From: Rhodoferax sp. BAB1
Lineage (GTDB): Bacteria > Pseudomonadota > Gammaproteobacteria > Burkholderiales > Burkholderiaceae_C
DNA length: 64,000 bases
Reading direction: 5' to 3'
Assembly: GCF_013334205.1 (NCBI RefSeq)
Contig: NZ_CP054424.1
Location: forward strand, 3,182,001 to 3,246,000
The position numbers and the translations under genes are program-made. Numbering within the stretch: the stretch's first letter is position 1; each line of letters begins with the position of its first letter. Positions 1 to 8,842 of this stretch are shown piece by piece. The notes under the pieces were generated by a model that had not been told where the DNA came from, made no database searches, and saw only the letters and a program-made list of their open reading frames with translations.

Positions 1-677
1 GCCACGCGCGCACCCTTCATCTCCATGCCCAGGCGCAACATGGCCTCACGCGCCACCACGAAACAGCCGCGCCCCGTGGCGTCGCGCCGGCCCAGGCTGC
101 CACCCAGGGACAGGGGCTTGCCCGTCACCACGCCCGGGCTGGTGGAGCCCACGTTCATGGAATAGGTGTCCATCATCCAGGCCATGACACGTTCGTTGGT
201 GTTCACGTCGGGCGCGGGGATGTCGCGGTCCGGGCCGATGATGATGCCGATCTCGCTGGTGTAACGGCGTGTCATGCGCTCCAGCTCGCTCAGCGACAAC
301 TGCTTCGGGTCGACACGGATGCCCCCCTTGGCGCCGCCATAGGGCAGGTTGAGCGCGGCGTTTTTCACCGTCATCCAGCCCGCCAGGGCCATCACCTCGG
401 ACAGGGTCACGCCCGGGTGGTAACGCACCCCGCCCTTGCCCGGTCCGCGCGAGACGTTGTGCTGCACACGGTAGCCCTCGAAATGCCGTACCGTGCCGTC
501 GTCCATGTGGATGGGCACGTCGACGATGAGGCAGCGTTTGGGCCGGCGCAGGGTGTCGGCCCAGACACTGAGCCGGCCCAGGTGCGGCAGCACGCGCTCG
601 ACCTGCTCCAGATAGGTCGCCCAGGGCCCCAGCTCCAGGGGGTTCAGGTAGGAAGGAAGGGTGTTTTGGCTGCTCAT
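1..677 (-). CDS. gdhA: Glu/Leu/Phe/Val dehydrogenase (glutamate dehydrogenase), 3' end cut by window edge
   Basis: The first 225 residues of an NAD(P)-dependent glutamate dehydrogenase; the C-terminal half lies beyond the left edge. The substrate-binding domain carries the family motif [13 protein letters not shown] near residues 113-124, with the conserved active-site Lys at about 117. The Rossmann domain is entered at GRRDATGRG (about 197-204). The enzyme interconverts glutamate and 2-oxoglutarate in the cytosol. The ATG is preceded by AGGAG 6 nt upstream. It follows pruA on the same strand after 61 bp, so the two probably form one unit that oxidises P5C to glutamate and then to 2-oxoglutarate. 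Cofactor preference cannot be read from this part. Confidence 0.93.
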   Translation of the reverse strand, partial: MSSQNTLPSYLNPLELGPWATYLEQVERVLPHLGRLSVWADTLRRPKRCLIVDVPIHMDDGTVRHFEGYRVQHNVSRGPGKGGVRYHPGVTLSEVMALAGWMTVKNAALNLPYGGAKGGIRVDPKQLSLSELERMTRRYTSEIGIIIGPDRDIPAPDVNTNERVMAWMMDTYSMNVGSTSPGVVTGKPLSLGGSLGRRDATGRGCFVVAREAMLRLGMEMKGARV

Positions 678-738
678 GGTGGGCTCCTGTTGCGTCCGGC
701 AAGAATGTGCGCCATGCCACTTTATTCCCGGATCCGGT

Positions 739-2385
739 TCAAGGCCAGCCCGCACAGCCGCGCAACTGCATATGCGCGTAGGTGTAGTCCCGCGGCGGCA
801 CACGGGTCTCCTTCACCGTGCGGGGCGAGACCCAGCGCTGCAGGTTCAAGGCCGATCCCGCCTTGTCGTTGGTGCCGCTGCGCCGCGCGCCGCCGAAAGG
901 CTGCTGTCCCACCACGGCGCCGGTCGGCTTGTCGTTGATGTAGAAATTGCCTGCCGCAAAACGCAGGGCCTCCATCGCCTGCTGGATGGCGCTGCGGTCC
1001 TGCGCGAAAACGGCGCCGGTCAAGGCATAGGGGCTGGTCTGGTCGACTGTCTGCAGCATCTGCTCCCACAGGGCATCCTGGTAGACGTACACGCCCAGCA
1101 CCGGGCCGAAGATTTCCTCGCGCATCAGCGCGTGATCGGGCTGGCTGACCTCGATCACCGTGGGCGCGATGAAATAGCCCTGCGTATCGTCACAGTCGCC
1201 CCCCGCGATCAGCCGGCAGGCCGCATCGGCCCGGGCGGCGTCGATGCAGCCCTTGATGCGCGCATAGGCCTTGCTGTCGATGACCGCTCCCATGAAGGTC
1301 TGGAAGTCGCGCACATCCCCCATACGCACCGTCTCCAGCATCTCCAGCAGGCGCGCCTTCACGTGCGGCCAGATGGAAGCGGCGATGTAGGCGCGCGAAG
1401 CCGCGCTGCATTTCTGGCCCTGGTATTCGAAGGCGCCCCGCAGCAGGCCCACGGCCAGCGCATCCACGTCGGCCGAGGCATGGGCCAGCACGAAGTCCTT
1501 GCCCCCGGTCTCGCCCACCAGGCGCGGGTAGGCGCGGTAGTGGCCAAGGTTCTGCGCGGTCTGCAGCCAGAGGCGGTCGAACACCGCCGTCGAGCCGGTG
1601 AAGTGGATGCCGGCCAGGTGCGGGCTGGCCAGCACGGCCGCGCTCACGCCCACCGGTTCGCCCGGCACGAAGTTGATCACGCCCGGCGGCAGGCCCGCCT
1701 CTTCCAGCAGTTGCAGCACCAGGTAGTTGCTCAGCGCCGCCGTGGCCGAAGGCTTCCACACCACCGCGTTGCCCATCAGCACCGGGGCCGTGGCCAGGTT
1801 GCCGCCGATGGCCGTGAAGTTGAAAGGCGTGATCGCGTAGACAAAACCCTCCAGCGGGCGGTGGTCCATGCTGTTGCTGACGCCGGCGCTGGACAAGGGC
1901 TGCTGCTGGCTGATCTCCTGCGCGAACTGCACGTTGAAGCGCAGAAAGTCGATCAGCTCGCAGGCTGCGTCGATCTCGGCCTGCTGCACGCTTTTGCTCT
2001 GGCCCAGCATGGTCGCGGCGTTGAGCCGCGCGCGCCAGGGGCCGGCCAGCAGGTCGGCCGCTTTCAGGAACACCGCGGAACGCTCCTCCAGCGTCCGACG
2101 CGACCACTCCCGCTGCGCCGATACGGCCGCGTCGATCGCCTGCCGGGTTTCCAGTGGCGTGGCCTGATGCAGGGTGGCCAGCACGTGCCGGTGCTCGTGG
2201 GGACAGACCACCGGCTCGCGCTGCGCGGTCTGGACGCGCTTGCCGCCGAGGACCAGGGGAATCTCGATCGGCTCACCGTACTGGCGCGCCAGTTCCTGCT
2301 CCAGTCCGCTGCGTTCGGCTGATCCAGGGCGATAGGCCAGCACCGCTTCATTGCTGGCCTTGAATGTTTTATGGATATAAGACAT
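739..2385 (-). CDS. pruA: L-glutamate gamma-semialdehyde (P5C) dehydrogenase
   Basis: A 548-residue stand-alone aldehyde dehydrogenase of the P5CDH type, close to the usual ~540 aa. It oxidises glutamate semialdehyde (from proline, ornithine or arginine) to glutamate with NAD+. Visible landmarks are the ITPFNF motif near 185-190, the GETGGKDF motif with catalytic Glu292, the nucleophile Cys326 in [11 protein letters not shown], and [13 protein letters not shown] in the C-terminal third. The ATG sits just downstream of a good sigma-70 promoter overlapped by a palindrome. Divergent from the GntR regulator and followed by gdhA, it is the likely target of that regulator. It is not fused to proline dehydrogenase, so any PutA/PRODH lies elsewhere. 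Confidence 0.95.
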   Translation of the reverse strand: MSYIHKTFKASNEAVLAYRPGSAERSGLEQELARQYGEPIEIPLVLGGKRVQTAQREPVVCPHEHRHVLATLHQATPLETRQAIDAAVSAQREWSRRTLEERSAVFLKAADLLAGPWRARLNAATMLGQSKSVQQAEIDAACELIDFLRFNVQFAQEISQQQPLSSAGVSNSMDHRPLEGFVYAITPFNFTAIGGNLATAPVLMGNAVVWKPSATAALSNYLVLQLLEEAGLPPGVINFVPGEPVGVSAAVLASPHLAGIHFTGSTAVFDRLWLQTAQNLGHYRAYPRLVGETGGKDFVLAHASADVDALAVGLLRGAFEYQGQKCSAASRAYIAASIWPHVKARLLEMLETVRMGDVRDFQTFMGAVIDSKAYARIKGCIDAARADAACRLIAGGDCDDTQGYFIAPTVIEVSQPDHALMREEIFGPVLGVYVYQDALWEQMLQTVDQTSPYALTGAVFAQDRSAIQQAMEALRFAAGNFYINDKPTGAVVGQQPFGGARRSGTNDKAGSALNLQRWVSPRTVKETRVPPRDYTYAHMQLRGCAGWP

Positions 2386-2410
2386 GATTTATGTAATCCA
2401 TTTATATTTA

Positions 2411-2424
2411 AATTGGATCCAATT
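2411..2424. promoter_or_regulatory. Perfect 14-bp palindrome, probable GntR operator
   Basis: AATTGGATCCAATT is a perfect palindrome centred between 2417 and 2418. It covers the predicted transcription start and the edge of the -10 box of pruA, and lies in the short gap before the regulator's own start at 2443. Dimeric FCD-type GntR regulators bind short AT-flanked palindromes of this size, so autoregulation and control of pruA-gdhA are inferred. Binding is not shown by the sequence. Confidence 0.6.
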
Positions 2425-2450
2425 ATAGGCGGCAGGATTCAGATGGACAA
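2422..2450 (-). promoter_or_regulatory. Predicted sigma-70 promoter of pruA-gdhA
   Basis: Read on the minus strand: TTGTCC (2450-2445, 4/6 to the -35 consensus), a 17-bp spacer, then a perfect TATAAT (2427-2422). The start of transcription would fall near 2415, about 30 nt before the pruA ATG. The -10 box runs into the 14-bp palindrome at 2411-2424, a classic position for repression. Confidence 0.65.
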
Positions 2451-3177
2451 TCGTGTATCCAAGATTTCTACAAAAAGCCCTGCGCCCATGAGCACGACCC
2501 GCGCCCAGCAAGCCCTGCACGAGACCATCCGGACCCAGCTGCGCTACGAAATCCTCAGCGGATTGCTGCCCGTGGGCCAGCCCCTGAAGCAGGACGCCCT
2601 GGCCCAGCGTTTCAACGCCAGCCGCATCCCCGTGCGTGAAGCCCTGCGCCAGCTGGAGTCCGAAGGCCTGGTCGTGCACCAGCTGAACCGCGGCGCGGTG
2701 GTGGCGGGCATGAGCATGGACCAGATCCTCGAGATGCTGGACATCCGCATTGCGCTGGAATGCCATGCGGCCAGGCTGGCCGTGTCCAATATGGTCGAGC
2801 AGGACTACCAGACCATGGAGAAGATCCTGGAGGCCTATTCGAAGGCCGAGACCGTGCAGGAATGGGCCGAGTACAACCGGCGTTTCCATCTGGCGCTGGG
2901 TTCCGCCGCCAACAACCGCCGGCTGCGCCGCCTGATCGAGGACTTCTGCCTCAACACCGACCGCTACACCCATGTGCTGATGTCCAAGGCCACGGGCAAG
3001 GAAGGCCCGCAGTCCGACCACTACCGCATCCTGGAAGCCTGCCGGCGGCGTGATGTGCCGGCGGTGGTGCAGCTGCTGGAAGAACACATCACCGAAACCA
3101 AACGCGAACTGCTGGCCATCGCCCGCGCCGGCGACGATCAGCCCACGCTGGCGCAGCCCACGCCGGCGACGGCGTGA
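2443..3177 (+). CDS. GntR-family transcriptional regulator, FCD (FadR-like) subgroup
   Basis: 244 residues. An N-terminal winged helix-turn-helix spans about 25-90 (segments LKQDALAQRFNASRIPVREA and LNRGAVVAG). A helical FCD ligand domain follows, with the His/Asn-rich metal-site residues in YNRRFHLALG, SDHYRILEA and LEEHI. The start at 2443 is chosen because AGGA lies 5 nt before the ATG; the in-frame ATG at 2371 would overlap the pruA start, and the one at 2488 has no ribosome binding site. Divergent from pruA-gdhA with a palindrome in the gap, it probably senses an amino or organic acid linked to proline/glutamate breakdown. The ligand is unknown. Confidence 0.88.
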   Translation: MDNRVSKISTKSPAPMSTTRAQQALHETIRTQLRYEILSGLLPVGQPLKQDALAQRFNASRIPVREALRQLESEGLVVHQLNRGAVVAGMSMDQILEMLDIRIALECHAARLAVSNMVEQDYQTMEKILEAYSKAETVQEWAEYNRRFHLALGSAANNRRLRRLIEDFCLNTDRYTHVLMSKATGKEGPQSDHYRILEACRRRDVPAVVQLLEEHITETKRELLAIARAGDDQPTLAQPTPATA

Positions 3178-3200
3178 ACTGACAGGGGAAACGGGGAGAT

Positions 3201-3276
3201 TGGTGCGGCTGGCGGGGATCGAACCCACGACCCTTGGCTTCGGAGGCCAATACTCTATCCACTGAGCTACAGCCGC
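3201..3276 (-). tRNA. tRNA-Arg (anticodon CCG)
   Basis: A complete 76-nt cloverleaf with an encoded 3' CCA (3203-3201). The acceptor stem pairs GCGGCUG with CAGCCGC. The T-loop GGUUCGAUCC is present. The anticodon stem UUGGC/GCCAA closes the loop CUCCGAA, giving anticodon CCG, which reads CGG (Arg). It stands alone between the GntR gene and the cytochrome c gene. Confidence 0.95.
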
Positions 3277-3323
3277 GTTCGGTGGAGCCTGGGATTGTAG
3301 GCGGTTTCAGCCCGGGCGACAGT

Positions 3324-3337
3324 TATAATCAGCGGCT
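3324..3337 (+). promoter_or_regulatory. -10 region of the cytochrome c gene, with a 14-mer shared with the atp operon
   Basis: TATAATCAGCGGCT contains a perfect -10 hexamer (3324-3329) 45 bp before the cytochrome c ATG. No convincing -35 box stands 16-18 bp upstream. The same 14 bases occur at 16657-16644 on the minus strand upstream of atpI. Confidence 0.45.
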
Positions 3338-3373
3338 GATTTAGATCAAACCATCAGAATTACCGAGGACACT

Positions 3374-3880
3374 ATGAGCGAGCAGCAGCACGAAGACCAT
3401 ACCGGCCCGATCAAGACGCCCAAGCAGATGATGTGGGTTTCCATTTTTTCCTTCGTCTTGCCTGTTTTCATCATCATCGGCCTGGTGTTCTTCGTGACCT
3501 CCGACAAGAAGCCCGCTGCCGGTGCCACCAATATGGAAAAGTCGGTGTCCGAGCGCGTGCAGAAGGTCGGCACGGTCGAGATCCGTGACGCCAACCGCGC
3601 GCTCAAGAGTGGCGAAGCCGTCTACCAGGCCCAGTGCGTGGCCTGCCACGGCGCCGGTGTGGCCGGTGCCCCCAAGCTGGCCGACAAGGCGGCTTGGTCG
3701 GCCCGCATCAAGACCGGCCTGGATGCCATGGTGAGCTCCGCGCTCAAGGGCAAGGGGGCCATGGCCCCGCAAGGCGGCGGTGATCACTCCGATGTCGAGA
3801 TCGCGCGTGCCGTGGTCTACCTGGCCAATGCCGGTGGCGCCAAGTTCACCGAGCCCAAGGCACCGGAAGCCGCCAAGTAA
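3374..3880 (+). CDS. Membrane-anchored c-type cytochrome (cytochrome c5 family)
   Basis: 168 residues. One N-terminal transmembrane anchor lies at about 20-42, flanked by charged residues, with the rest in the periplasm. A single c-type haem motif CVACH occurs at 88-92, and a probable axial Met at 130 in GKGAMAPQG, the class-I c5-like arrangement. An Ala/Pro/Lys-rich tail follows. It is probably an electron carrier between the bc1 complex and a terminal oxidase. It has its own perfect TATAAT box and is followed after 16 bp by a strong bidirectional terminator, so it is transcribed alone. Confidence 0.88.
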   Translation: MSEQQHEDHTGPIKTPKQMMWVSIFSFVLPVFIIIGLVFFVTSDKKPAAGATNMEKSVSERVQKVGTVEIRDANRALKSGEAVYQAQCVACHGAGVAGAPKLADKAAWSARIKTGLDAMVSSALKGKGAMAPQGGGDHSDVEIARAVVYLANAGGAKFTEPKAPEAAK

Positions 3881-3896
3881 GCGACGCCACGCCCCC

Positions 3897-3929
3897 ATGA
3901 AAAAGCCGGTCGTCGACCGGCTTTTTCAT
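3897..3929. terminator. Bidirectional intrinsic terminator
   Basis: A perfect inverted repeat with 16-bp arms around a single base. It has a GC core (GCCGGTCG/CGACCGGC) flanked by an A5 run on one side and a T5 run on the other. It serves the cytochrome c gene on the plus strand and the convergent acyl-CoA ligase gene on the minus strand, and overlaps the last codons of the latter. Confidence 0.9.
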
Positions 3930-5482
3930 TTCCGCATCTGCCCCGCGTACTGCTCGCGCAACTCGCGCTTGAGTACCTTGCCGATGGGACTGCGCGGCAG
4001 CTCGGTGATGTAACGCAGATCCGCCAGTCGCTGGGTCTTGCCCACGCGTTCGTTGGCCCACAGCCGCAAGGTCTCGGCCGCAAGTTCCTGACCGGGCTGG
4101 CGCACGACAAAGGCCACCGGCGTCTCGCCCCATGACTCGGACGGCACCCCCACCACCGCCACATCGTGCACAGCAGGGTGCTCACGCAGCACGGTCTCCA
4201 GGTCACTGGGGTAGATGTTGAAACCGCCCGAGATGATCATGTCCTTGCGGCGATCGAACAGGATGAGGAAACCGTCGGCATCGAAGCGGCCAATGTCACC
4301 GGTACGGATGAAGCGTTTGCCCTGCGGGTCGAACCACTCGGCCTCGCGCGTCAGCTCGGGACGCTGGTGGTAGCCCTTCATCATGCCGGGCGAGTGGCCC
4401 ACGACTTCACCCGCCGCACCCGACGGCACCTCGGCGCCGGCTTCGTCGATCAGGCGGATATCGTGGCCCTGCGCCGGCCGCCCCACGGTGTGCAACTTGT
4501 CCGGGTGCAGATGCGCTTCCAGGATGCAGGTACCGCCGCCCTCGGTCATGCCGTAGAACTCGACCAGGCCACCCGGCCAGCGCTGGAGCACATCGGCCTT
4601 GAGGGCCGCTGAAAACGGTGCACTGGTCGAGAATTTCACCTGGAAGCTGGCCAGGTCGTAGTCTCCGAAGTCCGGTCGCGCCATGAGGCGCTGGTATTGC
4701 ACCGGCACCAGCATGGTGTGCGTGACGTGCTCTTGCGCGGCCAGCGCCAGATAGGCGGCCGCATCGAACTTGCCCATCAGCAACACGGTGCCACCATAAG
4801 CCAGCGTGGGGAAGAACACCACCAGGGTGGTGTTGGAGTACAGCGGGGTGGACAGCAGGGTGACCGCGTCGGCGCCGTAGCCGTAGGTCGCGCCGCGCTG
4901 CACATGCGCCCAGCGCATGCCGTGCGGCTGCACGATGCCCTTGGGCTGGCCCGTGGTGCCGGAGGAATAGATGATATTGAACGGCCACGGGGCATCGACC
5001 TGTACCGCCTGCGGACGGGCCGGGTCCGGGCCCAGCCATGAAGTCCAGGGGCTGCCCGCCGCAGATTCATCGAGTGCGATGCGCGGCACGCTGGCGGCAT
5101 GGCTGCCCAGCGTTTCGGCCACGCTGCGGTCCGTGAAGAGCAGTCGCGCGCCCGCGTCGTTCAACATGCCGGCCAGGCTCTCGGCGGTGGCGCCCGGTGC
5201 CAGCGGCGCCACCACCACACCGGCACGCAGGGCGCCGAGGTAGGTCACCGCATAAGCGATGGAGGTGCCGGCGCAGATGGCGATCACCTCGCCGGGCAAC
5301 ACGCCATCGCGCTGAAGCGCCGCGGCTACGCGGTCCATCCGGGCATCGAGTTCGGCGTAGCTGAGGGCCTGGCCCTCCTGCACCAGGGCGCGCCGTGCGG
5401 GCGCCTGCAGTGCGTGCTGGTGGATGAGGCCGGCGATGGTGCCGAAAGGGGCGGCCAGGGCCTGTTCCAGAGACGCAGTCAT
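3926..5482 (-). CDS. AMP-dependent acyl-CoA ligase (class I adenylate-forming)
   Basis: 518 residues. The adenylation signature YSSGTTGQPKG lies near 172-182, and the late motifs YGMTEGGG, RTGDIGRFDADG and DRRKDMIISGG are present. The catalytic Lys near the C-terminus is in GKVLKRELRE. It activates a carboxylic acid to an acyl-AMP and then the CoA thioester; chain length or aryl specificity cannot be read. The ATG at 5482 is chosen because it overlaps the stop of the upstream ligase as ATGA (5482-5479), so the two are translationally coupled. A longer in-frame start at 5518 would run deep into the neighbour. Confidence 0.85.
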   Translation of the reverse strand: MTASLEQALAAPFGTIAGLIHQHALQAPARRALVQEGQALSYAELDARMDRVAAALQRDGVLPGEVIAICAGTSIAYAVTYLGALRAGVVVAPLAPGATAESLAGMLNDAGARLLFTDRSVAETLGSHAASVPRIALDESAAGSPWTSWLGPDPARPQAVQVDAPWPFNIIYSSGTTGQPKGIVQPHGMRWAHVQRGATYGYGADAVTLLSTPLYSNTTLVVFFPTLAYGGTVLLMGKFDAAAYLALAAQEHVTHTMLVPVQYQRLMARPDFGDYDLASFQVKFSTSAPFSAALKADVLQRWPGGLVEFYGMTEGGGTCILEAHLHPDKLHTVGRPAQGHDIRLIDEAGAEVPSGAAGEVVGHSPGMMKGYHQRPELTREAEWFDPQGKRFIRTGDIGRFDADGFLILFDRRKDMIISGGFNIYPSDLETVLREHPAVHDVAVVGVPSESWGETPVAFVVRQPGQELAAETLRLWANERVGKTQRLADLRYITELPRSPIGKVLKRELREQYAGQMRK

Positions 5483-7164
5483 GGGCGCGCCAACTCCCGC
5501 TCCTGCAGCTCGCGCCACAGGATCTTGCCGGTACCCGATTTGGGCAAGGCGGCCACGAACTCCACGATGCGCGGGCTCTTGTAGGCCGCCATGTGCTCGT
5601 GCGACCAGTGGATGATGTCGTGCTCGCTGACCTGACCGCGCGCCTCTTCCTTGAGCACCACCAGCGCCTTCACGGTCTCGCCGCGCCTGGCATCATGGGC
5701 ACCGATCACGCAGGCCTCGAGGATGGCCGGGTGTTTGTACATCAGCGCCTCGACCTCGGCCGGCCAGACCTTGTAGCCCGAGGCATTGATCATGCGCTTG
5801 AGCCGGTCGACCATGAAAAAATAACCATCCTGGTCCACATAGGCCAGGTCACCGGTGCGCAGAAAGCGCCGGCCATCGATCTCGATGAAGGCCTGGGCGG
5901 TGGCCTGGGGCTGACGCCAGTAGCCCTGCATGACCTGCGGCGCATGCAGCACGATCTCGCCGGTCTCACCAGCCGCCACTTCCTGCTGCGACACCGGGTC
6001 CAGCACGCGGGCATCGACGTCGTAGACCGGGATGCCCAGGCATTGGGGTTTGGGCCGATGCGGCGGGTTGATGTGCGTGGCAGCCAGCGTCTCCGACATG
6101 CCATAACCTTCCACGTAATCCAGGCCCGTCAGGTCCTTGAGCTTCTTGGCGATGGCCTCGGGCATGGCCGCGCCGCCGCCGCGCACGCCCTGGAGGCTGG
6201 AGAGGTCGTAGTCACCCAGGCGCGGGTTGGAGAGGAAATCCACCACCATGGTGGAGATGGCCTGCCAGATGCCGATGCGGTGGCGCTGGATGCATTTCGC
6301 CGCCACGTCGCGGTCCCAGCGCGAGAGGATGACGATGGTGGCGCCGGCAAAAAGCGGCCCGTTCATGCTGCCCGACATGCCCGTCACATGGAAAAAGGGC
6401 AGCACGGCCAGGTAGACCGCGTCTTGCGTGCGGCCGAACCACTGCACACCACCCACCAGCGTGCTCATGGTGCTGCGGTGCGTGTGCATGCAGCCCTTGG
6501 GCTGGCCCGTGGTGCCCGAGGTGTAGGGCATCACGCACAGGTCGTCCGGGCCGGCGGTGTGCGGGCCGGGGCGCAGCTTCTGCTGCAGCATATCGGCCCA
6601 CAGCGTCACACCCGGCGCGCTGATGGGCTCGCGCGCTGCGGCGACAAAGGGCGGGACGGCCAGGTCCGTGGGTTTGTGCAGGTAGTCGCTGTAGGCTGCC
6701 ACCAGCACCTGCTGCAACCCGGCACCGGCGACTTCGCCCTGCAGCGGCGCCATCTGGGGGTACAGGTCCTGCGCCACCAGGGCCACGCTGGCGCCACTGT
6801 CGCCGACGTAATGCCGCAGCTCTTCCGTGCGGTTCATGGGGTTGACGGGCACCACCACCGCGTTGGCGCGCAGGATGGCGTAATAGGCCAGCACCCACTG
6901 CGGGCTGTTCTGCATGTAGAGCAGGACCCGGTCACCGGCCTTCACGCCGCCCACCTGCTGAAGCCAGCCGGCGATGCGCTCGCATTCGTCGCGGAACTGC
7001 TCGTAACTCAGCGGGCTGTCGTAATAGATGAGGTAAGGCTTGTCCGGATAACGCGTCGCCGAGACTTCGACGTTGTACCAGAGGCTGGTCTGCGGCAGGG
7101 TCAGCTGCCGGGGCAGGCCCGGGGGCCAGTGCGCGAAATGCCGTGTGTTGTGGGCCGCTTGCAT
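5479..7164 (-). CDS. Long-chain-fatty-acid-CoA ligase-like protein
   Basis: 561 residues of a second class I adenylate-forming enzyme. Landmarks are the P-loop-like YTSGTTGQPKGCMHTH near 213-228, GYGMSETLAATH, RTGDLAYVDQDGYF and the terminal catalytic Lys in GTGKILWREL. Architecture and length resemble fatty-acyl-CoA synthetases used in beta-oxidation. It is the first gene of a two-gene unit and overlaps the next ligase by 4 nt. Having two ligases in one operon suggests two related acids are activated. No transporter or oxidation gene adjoins to identify them. Confidence 0.85.
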   Translation of the reverse strand: MQAAHNTRHFAHWPPGLPRQLTLPQTSLWYNVEVSATRYPDKPYLIYYDSPLSYEQFRDECERIAGWLQQVGGVKAGDRVLLYMQNSPQWVLAYYAILRANAVVVPVNPMNRTEELRHYVGDSGASVALVAQDLYPQMAPLQGEVAGAGLQQVLVAAYSDYLHKPTDLAVPPFVAAAREPISAPGVTLWADMLQQKLRPGPHTAGPDDLCVMPYTSGTTGQPKGCMHTHRSTMSTLVGGVQWFGRTQDAVYLAVLPFFHVTGMSGSMNGPLFAGATIVILSRWDRDVAAKCIQRHRIGIWQAISTMVVDFLSNPRLGDYDLSSLQGVRGGGAAMPEAIAKKLKDLTGLDYVEGYGMSETLAATHINPPHRPKPQCLGIPVYDVDARVLDPVSQQEVAAGETGEIVLHAPQVMQGYWRQPQATAQAFIEIDGRRFLRTGDLAYVDQDGYFFMVDRLKRMINASGYKVWPAEVEALMYKHPAILEACVIGAHDARRGETVKALVVLKEEARGQVSEHDIIHWSHEHMAAYKSPRIVEFVAALPKSGTGKILWRELQERELARP

Positions 7165-7215
7165 GCTGTCTCCTCGTCTGCCCCGCGCACGCGCACGTGA
7201 CGGAGGGCGAGGGAA

Positions 7216-7770
7216 TTATGGGCTCTTGCCCGGTGCCGGCCTGTCGCGCTGTGGACTGCGCACATAAGCGTAACGCTGCGGCAGGCTGGCCTGCGGCTCT
7301 TCTTCGGGTAACCAGCGGCCGGATTCGACCGCCTCCGCGACGCGGGCCACGTCCTGCGTGTGCACCAGTCCCAGGCCACGCTCGGTCTGCAGGTACACAT
7401 GGCCGATTTCATCCACCACGCAGCGCTGCACGCTCACCGGCTCACCGCTGTGCGCGCGTACCGTTCCGTCCGCTTCCATGCGCCAGATCCAGGGCGTGGC
7501 TTCCAGCTCCACGTAGACACGCTGCGGCCCGTTCTGGAAAAACCAGCGCCCCTGGGCGTCGGCCGCGTAGTTGCGCTGGATGAAGTCGATCAGCTTCTCG
7601 TGCCTGAGCAGCGAGCCCTTGGCCCCAGGCCGGCCGCTGTCGAAGGCGCCCGCCGCCTGCGATCGGTCGTCACGCATGTACCAGTTGCCGCGCGCATCCA
7701 GCCCAAGCCAGCCGTAGCAGTCGGGCACATTGGGCCACTTGGCCATGGCCTGGCGGACGATGTCATCCAT
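7216..7770 (-). CDS. Conserved protein of unknown function
   Basis: 184 residues; I cannot assign a named domain. It starts MDDIVRQAMAKWPNV and is rich in aromatic residues (PDCYGWLGLDARGNWYMRDD, GRWFFQNGPQRVYVELEATP), suggesting a soluble all-beta fold. There is no signal peptide or membrane segment. The start at 7770 overlaps the end of the YheT-like hydrolase gene by 8 nt, so the two are coupled. I recall similar proteins next to YheT-type hydrolases in Burkholderiales, but that is memory and was not checked. Confidence 0.7.
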   Translation of the reverse strand: MDDIVRQAMAKWPNVPDCYGWLGLDARGNWYMRDDRSQAAGAFDSGRPGAKGSLLRHEKLIDFIQRNYAADAQGRWFFQNGPQRVYVELEATPWIWRMEADGTVRAHSGEPVSVQRCVVDEIGHVYLQTERGLGLVHTQDVARVAEAVESGRWLPEEEPQASLPQRYAYVRSPQRDRPAPGKSP

Positions 7771-8749
7771 GCGCCTGCTCCTTGAGGCCGGCCGCCTGCA
7801 GCAGCCAGGTGCCCACCGCCTCGGGCATGGAGCACACATGGCCCGGCCAGCGCCCGGCGGGGAAACCCACATGCCCCCCCTGCGCGGGCTGCCACAGGGT
7901 CACCCACTGGCCCACCTCGCCTGGACGCGGCAGGCTGCCCGCCGGCACAAAGGGATCGTTGCGCGCATTGAGCGCCAGCGCCGGGATGCGGATGCGGTGC
8001 AGATGGGGTTTGGCCGAGGCGCGTGCCCAGTAGTCGTCGGTGCTCTTGAAGCCGTGCAGCGGCGCGGTGAACAGGTTGTCAAATTCATAGAGGTCGCGCG
8101 TACGCAGCAAGGCCTCCCGGTCGAACAGGCCCGGGTGCTGGTGCCACTTGGCCAGGGCCTTGGGTTTCATGCTGCGCAGGAACATGCGGGTGTAGACCTG
8201 CCGGTTGAAGCCGCGTCCGATGGCGTGCCCGCCCGCGGCCAGGTCCAGCGGCGAACAGACACTGGCCACGGCCGAGACCACCGAGGCGGCGGCGTCGCCC
8301 AGCTCTGCGGCCCAGCGCAGCAGCGCATTGCCGCCCAGCGAGATGCCCAGGGCCACGATGGGGCCAGGGTGCCGGCTGCGCAGCTGGCGCAGGATCCAGT
8401 CGATCTCCTGCCAGTCACCCGAGTGGTAGGCGCGCGGCGCGCGATTGAGTTCACCGCTGCAACCACGGAAATGCGGCACGGCATAGGCCAGGCCCTGCTG
8501 CCGGGCGAAGCCGGCAAAGGCCTGTGCGTACTGGCTTTCCGAGGATCCCTCCAGTCCGTGGAAAAGCACCAGCAGGGTCTGTCCCGGCGCGTCCTGCAGC
8601 CAGTCGACGTCGATGAAGTCGCCGTCCGGTGTATCCCAGCGCTCGCGCCTGAACTGCGGCCGCGGCCCATGCCCACGGCGGGCATACAGCGCCGCCCAGA
8701 TGGTCTGCAGGTGGCCGCCGGGCAGCCAGAAGGGTGAGGTGTAGTTCAT
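7763..8749 (-). CDS. Alpha/beta hydrolase, YheT/ABHD family
   Basis: 328 residues. The N-terminus PFWLPGGHLQTIWAAL is typical of the YheT family. An oxyanion-hole segment LFHGLEGSS follows, then the nucleophile Ser in GISLGGNAL, with a probable acid Asp in NARNDPFVP and base His in QGGHVGFP. It is predicted to be a cytosolic esterase/lipase-like enzyme of unknown substrate. The ATG at 8749 gives the canonical N-terminus. An in-frame GTG at 8788 has no better support, although GGAGGA lies between the two. It is the first gene of a pair with the unknown protein downstream. Confidence 0.85.
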   Translation of the reverse strand: MNYTSPFWLPGGHLQTIWAALYARRGHGPRPQFRRERWDTPDGDFIDVDWLQDAPGQTLLVLFHGLEGSSESQYAQAFAGFARQQGLAYAVPHFRGCSGELNRAPRAYHSGDWQEIDWILRQLRSRHPGPIVALGISLGGNALLRWAAELGDAAASVVSAVASVCSPLDLAAGGHAIGRGFNRQVYTRMFLRSMKPKALAKWHQHPGLFDREALLRTRDLYEFDNLFTAPLHGFKSTDDYWARASAKPHLHRIRIPALALNARNDPFVPAGSLPRPGEVGQWVTLWQPAQGGHVGFPAGRWPGHVCSMPEAVGTWLLQAAGLKEQAHG

Positions 8750-8842
8750 GCCAGAGAGGTCGGTTGGCCCGATTTTCCTCCACCGCACACGCCATGGCTG
8801 TCAGCGGTGTATTCTTGCCACGCCTTCGTCCCGGAGTTCACC

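Noticed and set aside
46..720. A 224-codon minus-strand frame at the left edge
   Set aside because: It is the wrong frame of the same strand. The adjacent frame gives an unmistakable glutamate dehydrogenase.
661..2322. A 553-codon plus-strand frame opposite pruA, and similar long frames opposite ptsI, atpA, tuf and the Mla-like permease
   Set aside because: All lie antisense to genes with intact catalytic motifs and have the Arg/His/Gly-rich composition of out-of-frame GC-rich DNA.
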